From: Tenericutes bacterium HGW-Tenericutes-2
GTDB taxonomy: Bacteria > Bacillota_I > Bacilli_A > Acholeplasmatales > Acholeplasmataceae
DNA: 64,000 nucleotides
Direction of reading: 5' to 3'
NCBI GenBank assembly: GCA_002839095.1
Contig: PGXL01000001.1
Span: forward strand, 186,001-250,000
A program made the translations under genes and the position numbers. The notes under the pieces were generated by a model. It did not search any database, was not told the origin of the DNA, and saw nothing but the letters and a program-made list of their open reading frames with translations. Every line of letters starts with the position of its first letter. The first letter of the stretch is position 1. Positions 8,630-17,407 of the stretch are shown here, piece after piece.

Positions 8630-8660
8630 GAAATAAAAAACCATACCCCTGGAGGTATGG
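8630..8660 (-). terminator. Terminator of the cobalamin riboswitch
   Basis: Stem CCATACC/GGTATGG followed by TTTTTTATTT on the minus strand, 20 nt before the lipoprotein gene. It is placed for premature termination when cobalamin is bound. Confidence 0.85.
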
Positions 8661-8664
8661 AAAT

Positions 8665-8845
8665 AGACAAAAAAGGACTTTTTGCCCGTCTCAACCCCAG
8701 AAGATGACTAACTTTGATTCTTTGGTAGGTCTCCCGGCTTAACATCATCCTAATTTGCACCTTCCCGCTTTCGCAGTGGCTCTCGCATTTCGTCCGTTTC
8801 ACGGTTGCTGGGACAGCTCAAGAATTTAACTTGATTCCCTGTTAT
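8665..8845 (-). promoter_or_regulatory. Cobalamin (AdoCbl) riboswitch
   Basis: The minus-strand RNA has the core GAGCCACUGCGAAAGCGGGAAGG followed by a spacer and the B12 box AAGCCGGGAGACCUACC (8724-8741). These are the most conserved parts of the class. With the adjacent terminator it should lower expression of the uptake genes when cobalamin is plentiful. Confidence 0.95.
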
Positions 8846-8848
8846 GTA

Positions 8849-8877
8849 TTTATACACCAAATCATCTATTCAGTTAA
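8849..8877 (-). promoter_or_regulatory. Promoter of the cobalamin uptake operon
   Basis: TTAACT (8872-8877), 17-nt spacer, TATAAA (8849-8854) on the minus strand, directly upstream of the riboswitch. Confidence 0.6.
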
Positions 8878-8919
8878 TTCAATTATAGACTACACATCCT
8901 ATTTTATCAAGACAAAAAG

Positions 8920-8942
8920 GCAATGAAAATCATTTTCATTCT
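8920..8942 (-). terminator. Probable terminator of the tnaA-hut operon
   Basis: A near-perfect inverted repeat AATGAAA/TTTCATT followed on the minus strand by GCCTTTTT, 15 nt after fchA. The same bases resemble a Fur-type 7-1-7 box, so a dual or different role is possible. Confidence 0.5.
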
Positions 8943-8956
8943 TTCATTCCTTCATA

Positions 8957-9604
8957 TTAGTTTCGATTTAGTTCTTTATAAACTATATCTAGTATTTCAT
9001 CTCGAATTTGATGAGATTTATTGATTAAATCGTCTACTTGTTTTTTAAATTGATTCGTAGCAATTCGATCCTCTAATCCAGGTAAGTTAATTAAAACATT
9101 CATGCAAGCACCATCAATACCAGAGGATAGCATCAAAGTAGATACACCTAAGTCTGATATGGTCTGTTTATTTCCATATTTCAATATATATGGGATTTGA
9201 TGCATTGCAGATAAGGATAAACTAGCAACTTTGATTGGTACGATGATTGCTTCTAGAGTGCCCTCTTGAATCTTTTCGTTTCTTGCCTTTATTTCTTCTT
9301 CTGTGATCTTTGGCATCTTAAATGCTTTAACGATAAGATTAAATGACTCTGTATCCAAATCAATTAAAGAAACTAGCTGATCCTTCATCATGATCAAGGA
9401 ATCACACGTATCCTTAAACTCAAGTTGGATATCAGGGGATAAAGCTAAGAACTTTTTCTTATCTACAGTTAAGTGTCCTACCATTCTTGCAAGTGATACA
9501 CCAAGTGCAGCACTTAATGCAGCAACAGATCCTCCACCAGGTGCAGGTGACTTTGAATCTATTTCGTTAATAAAATCAATTAACTTCATATCTATTAGTT
9601 TCAT
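8957..9604 (-). CDS. fchA: Formiminotetrahydrofolate cyclodeaminase
   Basis: Converts 5-formimino-THF to 5,10-methenyl-THF and ammonia, recovering the one-carbon unit from histidine breakdown. The 215-residue protein starts with the family motif SKSPAPGGGSVAALSAALG (about residues 18-36). The ATG overlaps the stop of hutI as ATGA, and a GAGGG site precedes the first of two possible Met starts. The activity is fused to FtcD in animals; here it is separate, as in many anaerobes. Last gene of the operon. Confidence 0.95.
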   Translation of the reverse strand: MKLIDMKLIDFINEIDSKSPAPGGGSVAALSAALGVSLARMVGHLTVDKKKFLALSPDIQLEFKDTCDSLIMMKDQLVSLIDLDTESFNLIVKAFKMPKITEEEIKARNEKIQEGTLEAIIVPIKVASLSLSAMHQIPYILKYGNKQTISDLGVSTLMLSSGIDGACMNVLINLPGLEDRIATNQFKKQVDDLINKSHQIRDEILDIVYKELNRN

Positions 9605-10863
9605 ATTTCCCTCACAATCTGTCTATTTTCGACAACTATTTTTCCATCTATAAATACATCATGTGTATGATTGATTCCGAAATGATAAAGTATATAGCTT
9701 AAATTAGGAGCGTTCATAACGACTATGTTTGCCTTTTTCCCAATTTCAATTGATCCCATTTGGCTATCTAAACCTAAGTGATATGCTGGATTAATGGTTA
9801 CAGCGTTTAATACCTCTTCAGGTGTCATTTTTAATTTATTCGATGCAAGCTGCATAATGAATTGAAAATTTTCTGTCGGACATGAGCCTGGATTATAATC
9901 TCCTGATACAGAAACTGCAACATCACTATCAATCATTTGTCTTGCTCTTGCGTAGCTCTTATTCAAATAAAATGACGTACCTGGTAATAAATTAGCTATC
10001 GTATTACTTTTAGCTAGCTTACTGATGTCTTCATCAGATATTGCCATTAAATGATCAACTGATGTACACCCTAGTTCAACACCAAGACCAGCACCACCAA
10101 GTGAATGAATCTCATCAGCATGCATTTTAATATGAAAGCCTAGGCTCTTTGCATGTGTTAATATATCCTTCGTTTCCTCAATTGAAAATACTCCGGTTTC
10201 ACAAAAAACATCAACTGCATCCGCTAAGGATAATTCTTGGATGCGTAATAAATCACGCTTCATGTTTTCGATATATTTTCTTTTGTCATTCAAATATTCC
10301 TTTGGGACTGCATGTGCACCCATATAAGTCGATAAAACCTGAACAGGATGATTTTTATCTAGCATTTGATTGACTAAAAGCTGTTTCGTTTCATGCTCTA
10401 ATGATAATCCATAACCGCTTTTTGATTCAACTGTTGTAACTCCATGAAGCATCATTTCATTTAATGAGTGATATGCTTTTTGATATAATTCATCGATGGA
10501 CGCATCTCTTGTTTTTTGAACTGTGCCTAAAATCCCTCCACCATTCTTTAAAATATCTAGGTAGGGGACGCCTTGCTGCAATAGCTTATATTCATCTTCT
10601 CTTGAGCCACCATGAACTAAATGGGTGTGTGAATCAATCAATCCTGGTAAAACAATTTGTTGATTTGCATCATGTAAAATTGTATGGGTATCCAGATGCT
10701 TAATATAGTTACCTGCTCCAAAATCAATAATGCGTCCATCCTTGATTGCGATAAATGCTTGATGAATCTCATGAATTGAATTCATCTTACTTCCATGTAC
10801 AGGTGGTTTTTCATATGGTGTGTAGATTGTCTTGATATTATAAATAATTAGATCTGCAATCAT
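9601..10863 (-). CDS. hutI: Imidazolonepropionase
   Basis: Hydrolyses imidazolone-5-propionate to N-formimino-glutamate, third step of histidine degradation. Amidohydrolase-fold signatures include the metal ligands HTH at residues 79-81 in PGLIDSHTHLVHGGSR and a later HADEIHSLGG segment. The 420-residue length is normal. It starts 11 nt after ftcD and overlaps fchA by 4 nt. Confidence 0.96.
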   Translation of the reverse strand: MIADLIIYNIKTIYTPYEKPPVHGSKMNSIHEIHQAFIAIKDGRIIDFGAGNYIKHLDTHTILHDANQQIVLPGLIDSHTHLVHGGSREDEYKLLQQGVPYLDILKNGGGILGTVQKTRDASIDELYQKAYHSLNEMMLHGVTTVESKSGYGLSLEHETKQLLVNQMLDKNHPVQVLSTYMGAHAVPKEYLNDKRKYIENMKRDLLRIQELSLADAVDVFCETGVFSIEETKDILTHAKSLGFHIKMHADEIHSLGGAGLGVELGCTSVDHLMAISDEDISKLAKSNTIANLLPGTSFYLNKSYARARQMIDSDVAVSVSGDYNPGSCPTENFQFIMQLASNKLKMTPEEVLNAVTINPAYHLGLDSQMGSIEIGKKANIVVMNAPNLSYILYHFGINHTHDVFIDGKIVVENRQIVREI

Positions 10864-10874
10864 CCTAACCTCCT

Positions 10875-11837
10875 TTAAAGATTCGCTTCGATAATTTTTA
10901 GTGAATCAAAGTCTCTGATTTGTAAATATTCTATTGAAAATCTTGTAATATCTTCAATACTCATATTTTTATCAAAGGGTACACCTAATACTTGTTGATA
11001 GTACTTAATGGAATCTAGGAGTGCTTCCTTTGGTATAAGACCAACAACCTCTGAATTTTTAACTTCAACATGATATCTTTTGGCTTCCATCCTTACAGTT
11101 TCTAGTATACGATAGATTGGATTTTTCTTGAAATCTAAGATATTCATGGTAACTTGAACAAAACCTTTTTCTTCTAGAAATGCAGGACCTGCTTGAATAT
11201 GCTGAAATCCTCCTGAAGACGCTCTAATTGCTTTAGCGATTGTAGATGCTATTTTCTCATCAGCAGTGCTTAAATCAATATTATAGGCGATTAATGGGAT
11301 TCTAGCACCTATAGCTGTTACACCAAAGGTCTCGTGAATCATTGGCTTCCCGTAATCAGGCTTCCATAGTGGATCCTGTATTTTTTCCTTCATACCTTCA
11401 AATTCACCTTTTCTGATGTCTGGAAGGTTAACTCTAGATGGATTGGTTGCTGCTTTAGCATATAAAAACACTGGGATTTGATACATATAGGATACATGAT
11501 CAGCTAATGATTTTGCATATTCTACACATTCTTCAATAGTTATATTAGAAATGGGGATAAAGGGAGTGACATCAACAGCACCCATGCGTGGATGTTCGCC
11601 GTGATGTATTCTCATATCAATTTTTTCTAATGCTCTTTGGAAAAAATTGATTAGGGGGATAATCATTTTTTCTGGATCACCTAGTAACGTTATTACAGTT
11701 CGATTGTAATCCTTATCTGGCTCTGCACTAATCAGCTTAAAGCCATCCTGATTTTTAAGAGGTTCAATGATATAGTTGATTTTATCTAAATCCTTACCCT
11801 CAGATATATTGGGAACGCATTGCACGATTTTATTCAT
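10875..11837 (-). CDS. ftcD: Glutamate formiminotransferase
   Basis: Transfers the formimino group of formiminoglutamate to tetrahydrofolate. The N-terminus KIVQCVPNISEG and the HHGEHPRMGAVD segment (about residues 80-92) are family hallmarks. The 320-residue protein is the stand-alone form, without the cyclodeaminase half. I use the ATG at 11837, with GAGGA upstream and 1 nt after the end of hutU; a longer reading overlapping hutU does not fit the family. Confidence 0.95.
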   Translation of the reverse strand: MNKIVQCVPNISEGKDLDKINYIIEPLKNQDGFKLISAEPDKDYNRTVITLLGDPEKMIIPLINFFQRALEKIDMRIHHGEHPRMGAVDVTPFIPISNITIEECVEYAKSLADHVSYMYQIPVFLYAKAATNPSRVNLPDIRKGEFEGMKEKIQDPLWKPDYGKPMIHETFGVTAIGARIPLIAYNIDLSTADEKIASTIAKAIRASSGGFQHIQAGPAFLEEKGFVQVTMNILDFKKNPIYRILETVRMEAKRYHVEVKNSEVVGLIPKEALLDSIKYYQQVLGVPFDKNMSIEDITRFSIEYLQIRDFDSLKIIEANL

Positions 11838-11838
11838 G

Positions 11839-13851
11839 TTATTTTCCTCTTTTCTTGTAGTCTTCAATAGATTTCTTGATTTGTTCTTTATTGGATAAAT
11901 AAGGGGTTGTAACATAGGAATTGTTATCAAGCTCGTTATATTCCTTAACAGTTTCTAAAGCGTTAGAATTTGTTGCCCAAGCTCTTCTTGATACACCAGC
12001 CATGACATCATAAAGCATTGCTGACTTGAGTATTTCATCGACTCGCTTCGAACCGTCTAGTACCATTCCATATCCACCATTGATTGCTTTACCGATGCCT
12101 ACTCCACCACCATTATGAAGTGCAACAAGACTCATTCCTCTAGATGCATTTCCTAGGGCAACATGAGTAGCCATTTCTGCCATCACATTGGAACCATCCT
12201 TAATGTTTGAGGTTTCTCTAAATGGTGAGTCAGTTCCACCTGTATCATGATGATCTCTACCAAGCATGATTGGACCAACTATTTTATTTCTTACCATCTC
12301 ATTGAATTTTAAAGCGATTTTCAATCTTCCGTAAGCATCCTGATAAAGAATTCTTGCTTGTGTTCCAACGACTAGTTTGTTTTCTTTAGCATTGCGAATC
12401 CATTCATAATTATCAAAATCCTGGAATCTTCTATTTTTGTCAATCATATCCATAGCTGCTTGATCGGTAAGCTCTAAATCTTTAGGATTGCCAGATAAAC
12501 AAACCCAACGGAATGGACCATATCCATAGTCAAATAAAACTGGACCCATAATGTCTTCAACATAGGATGGATAAATAAATCCATCCAAATCATTTTCTTT
12601 ATTTCTACAAACCTCTTTCACTCCAGCATCAAAAACAGCCTTTAAAAAACTGTTCCCGTAATCAAAAAAGTAAGTCCCTTGGTTAACTAGCTTTCCTATC
12701 ACTTGATAGTGTTTTTTTAGACTTTCATTGACTTTAGTGATAAATGCTTGTTTATCATTTTTTAATAGTTCTGTTCTTTCTTCAAAGGTTAATCCGCTTG
12801 GACAGTACCCTCCATCATATGCCGCATGGCATGATGTCTGATCTGATAATAAATCGATTTTAATTTTATTTTGTTCTGCATATTCTAAAAGGTCCACGAT
12901 GTTTCCATGGAATGCAATTGCGATAGATTTAAACTGATCTATATATTTTTTAGCATGTGAAAAGGCGTCACTAGGCGTTTTAGCAATATAGGATATCCAG
13001 CCTTGATTGTATCTGGTTTCGATGCGTGATAAATCAACTTCTGCTATAACTCCAACACCACCAGCTATCTCAATTGCCTTACCCTGAGCACCACTCATAC
13101 CACCTAAGCCAGATGAAACAAAGAGTTTACCCTTAAGATTATCCTTAGGATCTATACCTAGCTTCATTCTTCCAGCGTTAAGCAAAGTGGAATAGGTTCC
13201 ATGAACAATACCCTGTGGTCCGATATACATCCAACCACCTGCAGTCATTTGTCCATAGTTCGCTACACCTAATGCTGCAGCGCGATTAAAGCCTTCTTGA
13301 TTATCATATAAGCCAACCATTAAACCATTCGTTATAATGACTCTTGGTGAGGTCGGACTAGATAGGAATAACCCTAAGGGATGACCAGAAAGTATGACCA
13401 AGGTTTGATCCTCATTCATGATTTCTAGATATCTTTTCACAAGTAAATACTGCATCCAGTTTTGGAAAACTTGACCTGTTTCACCGTAGGTTACAAGCTC
13501 ATATGGATAGAGTGCAACATCAAAGTCAAGGTTGTTATCAATCATGACCTGAAAGGCTTTTCCTTCAATTGTTTCACCAAAATATGTGTCTATAGGTTTT
13601 CCAGAAATTTTAGTTTTCGGTCTAAATCGATATCCATAAATTCTTCCTCTAGTCATTAATTCTTCTGTAAATTCTGGAATTAAAGTCTCATGCCAATCAC
13701 TTGGTATATATCTAAGCGCATTTAAAATCGCTTGTTCAATTTCATTTTCAGTTAAAATTAACTCTCTTTTTGGAGCTCTTCTAATTTTCTTATCAAAGAC
13801 TGGATACTCTGGTAAATCTTTTAATATCTCTTTTAAATTAACTTCAATCAC
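11839..13851 (-). CDS. hutU: Urocanate hydratase
   Basis: NAD-dependent conversion of urocanate to imidazolonepropionate. At 670 residues it belongs to the longer form of the family; the common bacterial form is about 555. Typical segments are the GGWMYIGPQGIVHGT and SSGLGGMSGAQGKA NAD-binding region and GRDHHDTGGTDSPFRET near residue 555. The start is a GTG that shares its G with the hutH stop (TAGTG). Confidence 0.97.
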   Translation of the reverse strand: MIEVNLKEILKDLPEYPVFDKKIRRAPKRELILTENEIEQAILNALRYIPSDWHETLIPEFTEELMTRGRIYGYRFRPKTKISGKPIDTYFGETIEGKAFQVMIDNNLDFDVALYPYELVTYGETGQVFQNWMQYLLVKRYLEIMNEDQTLVILSGHPLGLFLSSPTSPRVIITNGLMVGLYDNQEGFNRAAALGVANYGQMTAGGWMYIGPQGIVHGTYSTLLNAGRMKLGIDPKDNLKGKLFVSSGLGGMSGAQGKAIEIAGGVGVIAEVDLSRIETRYNQGWISYIAKTPSDAFSHAKKYIDQFKSIAIAFHGNIVDLLEYAEQNKIKIDLLSDQTSCHAAYDGGYCPSGLTFEERTELLKNDKQAFITKVNESLKKHYQVIGKLVNQGTYFFDYGNSFLKAVFDAGVKEVCRNKENDLDGFIYPSYVEDIMGPVLFDYGYGPFRWVCLSGNPKDLELTDQAAMDMIDKNRRFQDFDNYEWIRNAKENKLVVGTQARILYQDAYGRLKIALKFNEMVRNKIVGPIMLGRDHHDTGGTDSPFRETSNIKDGSNVMAEMATHVALGNASRGMSLVALHNGGGVGIGKAINGGYGMVLDGSKRVDEILKSAMLYDVMAGVSRRAWATNSNALETVKEYNELDNNSYVTTPYLSNKEQIKKSIEDYKKRGK

Positions 13852-15371
13852 TACTTATCCTCCCCTTCAAAAATCATTTGATAGAATGCTTCACTTGATA
13901 TGATTTCTTCTATCTGATGTAGGTATGGAAACATCACTTCATCATGCTCAATAAATGGAATGTTTTTTCTAATGTATTCATAGGCTTTTTTAGTCTTTTC
14001 ACCAAGTTCTTTTTTCTCTCTAAAATCAATAGCTTGGCATGCAGTTAATAACTCCATTGCGACAACTTTTCTTGTATGATCAAATATTGTTTTCGCTTTT
14101 CTAGCAGAAATAGAACCCATCGAAACATGGTCTTCTTGATTTGCAGATGAAGGGATTGAATCAACGGATGCGGGATGTGCTAATACTTTATTTTCTGATA
14201 CAAGAGATGCTGCTGTATATTGTACAATCATGAAGCCTGAATTAAGGCCAGAGTATTTCGCTAAAAACGGTGGAAGACCATTGGATAGGTGAGGATTCAC
14301 CATTCTTTCAATTCTTCTCTCGCTAATATTTGCAAGCTCTGCTATAGCAATTCCCATATAATCAAAGGATAAAGCGAGCGGTTGCCCATGGAAATTTCCT
14401 GCACTAATTGCTTTATTTTCGTCCATTAAGATAATTGGATTATCCGTTACAGCATTCATTTCTTTTTCTAGGATATTTAAAATATGCAAAAATGCATCAA
14501 GAGATGCTCCATGCACCTGAGGTGCACAGCGAATGCTATAAGCATCTTGAACTCTCTTCTCATTTTGTTTGGTCACATGCTTACTATTTTTTAATAGATT
14601 TAAAACCTCTTTAGCTACAATCATTTGTCCATCTTGATTTCTAAGCTGGTGAATCATTGGATGATATGCATCTGTTATGCCTTCTAGTGCTTCCATGGTG
14701 AGTGATAAAGAAAGATTCGCTATTTTTAGAAGTCTTAAAGCATCATATAATACAATGCCACCAATGGCACTCATTGCTTGAGTTCCATTGATTAAGGATA
14801 AGCCTTCCTTGGCGTATAAATGTGGTAAAGACTGGATATCTGCTCTTTTTAATGCTTTCTTGGTTTCTAACTTTTCTCCTAAATAGAAGACTTCTCCAAG
14901 TCCTATCAAAGGTAGACTCATATGAGAAAGTAAAGCTAAATCTCCACTCGCACCTAAGGATCCCTTTTCATAAACGACAGGAATTATATTCAAATTTAAA
15001 TATTCAACCATCTTGAGAATTGTTTCAAGTCGAATTCCGCTATACCCTTTGATGAGTGCATTGATTCTTAATGCCATCATCGCTCTTACTGTTTCTATAG
15101 GCAGCGGGTCACCAACTCCACAAGCATGACTCATTAAAAGATTGGATTGTAGAAGTGATAGTTGTTTCTTATCAATTCTAACATTAGCTAGATGACCAAA
15201 TCCGGTATTAATTCCATATACTGGTTCATCATGCATCGCAATATCTTTGACAAAAAGACTAGCTTTTTCAACCAGTTTTTGACTTTCTAAATCAATTTCA
15301 ATCTTTTCATGATCTCTTGCTATTTTCATTAATAAATCTAGAGTTAATTGATTCCCATTGAGTATGATCAT
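13851..15371 (-). CDS. hutH: Histidine ammonia-lyase
   Basis: Removes ammonia from L-histidine to give urocanate. The self-processed MIO cofactor comes from Ala-Ser-Gly at residues 141-143 in GSLGASGDLALLSHM, and the N-terminal YGINTGFG motif (about 52-59) is present. The 506-residue length is usual. It follows ptb by 29 nt without a terminator, so the hut genes are joined to the butyrate kinase genes in one operon. Confidence 0.98.
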   Translation of the reverse strand: MIILNGNQLTLDLLMKIARDHEKIEIDLESQKLVEKASLFVKDIAMHDEPVYGINTGFGHLANVRIDKKQLSLLQSNLLMSHACGVGDPLPIETVRAMMALRINALIKGYSGIRLETILKMVEYLNLNIIPVVYEKGSLGASGDLALLSHMSLPLIGLGEVFYLGEKLETKKALKRADIQSLPHLYAKEGLSLINGTQAMSAIGGIVLYDALRLLKIANLSLSLTMEALEGITDAYHPMIHQLRNQDGQMIVAKEVLNLLKNSKHVTKQNEKRVQDAYSIRCAPQVHGASLDAFLHILNILEKEMNAVTDNPIILMDENKAISAGNFHGQPLALSFDYMGIAIAELANISERRIERMVNPHLSNGLPPFLAKYSGLNSGFMIVQYTAASLVSENKVLAHPASVDSIPSSANQEDHVSMGSISARKAKTIFDHTRKVVAMELLTACQAIDFREKKELGEKTKKAYEYIRKNIPFIEHDEVMFPYLHQIEEIISSEAFYQMIFEGEDK

Positions 15372-15400
15372 GTTTTTCTCCTTGTAATATGTTTAAAAAG

Positions 15401-16306
15401 TTACAAAGCTTCAGCAACTAAAGCTGCTAAAGCTATGGAATAGAATTTACTTTCAGTTGAGTCTGCGCGAGATGTTAAAACAATTGGCTTTTTTGCTCCT
15501 GCGATAACAGAAGCACTTTTTGCATTTGCTAGAAACATCATGCTCTTATAAAAGATATTTCCTGATTCAATTTGAGGCATCAATAGAAAATCAACATCAC
15601 CTGCCATTGGATCTGTTATACCCTTATGAAGTGCTGCCTCTTTATTAATAGCGTTGTCCATTCCAAATGGTCCACCGATAGTGCATCCTTTTATACGATC
15701 ATTTTGATTTCTTAGGATTAATTCCTGTGCATCTAAGGTCGCTTGCATTTTAGGATTTACCTTTTCAACAGCTGCGAGACATCCTACCTTTGGATGCTTA
15801 ATTCCAATTGCATGTAAAATCCGAACACCATTTTCAATAATTTCTTGTTTGATATCTACATCTGGATCAATATTCATTGCACCATCACTCATCATAATAA
15901 TCTTATGGTAATTCGGAATTTCCATAATGCTGACATGAGATAATCTATTTGGCGTTCTTAAGCCATAATCACGATCCAATGCAGCTCTTAAAATAACTGA
16001 AGTATCGACAAAACCCTTCATCAAAATATCACCCTTGCCAGAGCTGATTAGCTTCACTGATTCCTCACAAGCCTTAACAGAATCTAGTTGATCGATAATC
16101 TGATAATCTGAGGTAACGATTTTAAGGTCTCTTAATATTTTTTCAATTTCTTTTTTATCTCCAATAAGAATTGGAGTGACGATATGAGCTTCCTTTGCCA
16201 TATGCACAGCCTCTAAAACATGAGCATCTGCTGCTGCAGCAACCACAATAACTTTTGGTTTCAAGAGCTGTGCGCGTTTCACAATATCATTCATTGTTCT
16301 AATCAT
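15401..16306 (-). CDS. ptb: Phosphate butyryltransferase
   Basis: Converts butyryl-CoA and phosphate to butyryl-phosphate. The 301-residue protein belongs to the Pta/Ptb family (VAAAADAHVLEAVHMA start, KGFVDTSVILRAAL in the middle, SGNIFYKSMMFLANA near the end). Size and pairing with a Buk-type kinase favour Ptb over Pta. The ATG at 16306 has AGGGGTGA 6 nt upstream; a TTG one codon earlier is less likely. It lies 12 nt after buk. Confidence 0.93.
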   Translation of the reverse strand: MIRTMNDIVKRAQLLKPKVIVVAAAADAHVLEAVHMAKEAHIVTPILIGDKKEIEKILRDLKIVTSDYQIIDQLDSVKACEESVKLISSGKGDILMKGFVDTSVILRAALDRDYGLRTPNRLSHVSIMEIPNYHKIIMMSDGAMNIDPDVDIKQEIIENGVRILHAIGIKHPKVGCLAAVEKVNPKMQATLDAQELILRNQNDRIKGCTIGGPFGMDNAINKEAALHKGITDPMAGDVDFLLMPQIESGNIFYKSMMFLANAKSASVIAGAKKPIVLTSRADSTESKFYSIALAALVAEAL

Positions 16307-16318
16307 CAAGATTCACCC

Positions 16319-17389
16319 CTATTTATATTCTTTTGCTACTTCTTCACCCTTAAGTACACGAAGACCACCTAAGGCTAAAGCTTCCATTTCATCTTCACCT
16401 GGATATACCATTAATGGTCCGATGAAATCAACTCTTTCTTTAATGTAATCCACCAAATAGGAATTATAGGCTAACCCACCTGTCAAGATGATTGCGTCCA
16501 CTTTTCCTTTTAATACCGTAGCTCCACTACCAATTTCCTTAGCAATTTGATAGCACATGACATCATAAATAAACTTTGCCTGCTGATCACCTTGCTTAAT
16601 TCTATCTTGGATTATTTGACCATCATTCGTTCCTAAATAAGCAACTAATCCACCTTGTCCATAATTTTTTCTTTGAATTTCCTTTAATGTGTATTTACCT
16701 GAAAAGACCATTTTATAAAGTGGTCCCATAGGCACTGAACCACTGCGCTCAGGTGACATTGGACCATCACCATCTAGTGCATTGTTCACATCAATAACTC
16801 TACCGTTGTGGTGAACACCAACACTAATTCCACCACCTAGATGAGCAATAATTAAGTTTAGTTCATGATATGGTTTCTTAAGATCTTTTGCAGCCTTGAG
16901 TGCAACTGCCTTTTGATTTAATGCGTGAAATAAACTATCTCTTTTTAATTCAGGCATTCCAGTAAATCTAGCAATATCATCCATCTCATCAACAGCGACT
17001 GGATCGACGATAAAGCTTGGTAGATTGTATTGATCAGCAATTGATTTAGCAAGCATACATCCTAAATTGGATGCATGCTCTCCTCTTGGAGCTTTTCTTA
17101 TATAGTCAAGCATTTCTTCATTTACTTGATATGTTCCACCAGGAATAGGTTTTAACATTCCACCTCTTCCAACTACAGCATTTAATGTAGATAAATCAAT
17201 TTTATCCTTTTCTATTTCATCCATAATGGCTTTCATTCTGAAATCATATTGATCAATGATACGATCAAACTTTAAAATCTCATCAGAATCATGCTTTACA
17301 CTTGCCTTAAATATACATTTCTCATCCTCATAGATTGCAAGCTTAGTCGATGTTGAGCCTGGATTGATTGCTAATATTTTATATGACAT
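16319..17389 (-). CDS. buk: Butyrate kinase
   Basis: Makes ATP from butyryl-phosphate. N-terminal ASKHA phosphate-binding motif ILAINPGSTSTKLAIY (residues 4-19), a central NAHLGGGISVG-like motif, and the HAxNQKA segment are typical for Buk (356 residues). The ATG at 17389 is chosen because GGAGGA lies 5 nt upstream; the longer version begins with TTG. It follows tnaA by 18 nt. The pair Ptb-Buk gives substrate-level ATP from the butyryl-CoA formed in lysine fermentation; a branched-chain acid kinase role is the main alternative. Confidence 0.93.
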   Translation of the reverse strand: MSYKILAINPGSTSTKLAIYEDEKCIFKASVKHDSDEILKFDRIIDQYDFRMKAIMDEIEKDKIDLSTLNAVVGRGGMLKPIPGGTYQVNEEMLDYIRKAPRGEHASNLGCMLAKSIADQYNLPSFIVDPVAVDEMDDIARFTGMPELKRDSLFHALNQKAVALKAAKDLKKPYHELNLIIAHLGGGISVGVHHNGRVIDVNNALDGDGPMSPERSGSVPMGPLYKMVFSGKYTLKEIQRKNYGQGGLVAYLGTNDGQIIQDRIKQGDQQAKFIYDVMCYQIAKEIGSGATVLKGKVDAIILTGGLAYNSYLVDYIKERVDFIGPLMVYPGEDEMEALALGGLRVLKGEEVAKEYK

Positions 17390-17407
17390 AAAGTCCTCCT
17401 TCAATTT

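Noticed and set aside
8921-8941. Fur-type box at TGAAAATCATTTTCA
   Set aside because: It fits a 7-1-7 Fur pattern loosely but lies at the 3' end of the hut operon and is followed by a T run on that strand, so a terminator is the simpler reading.
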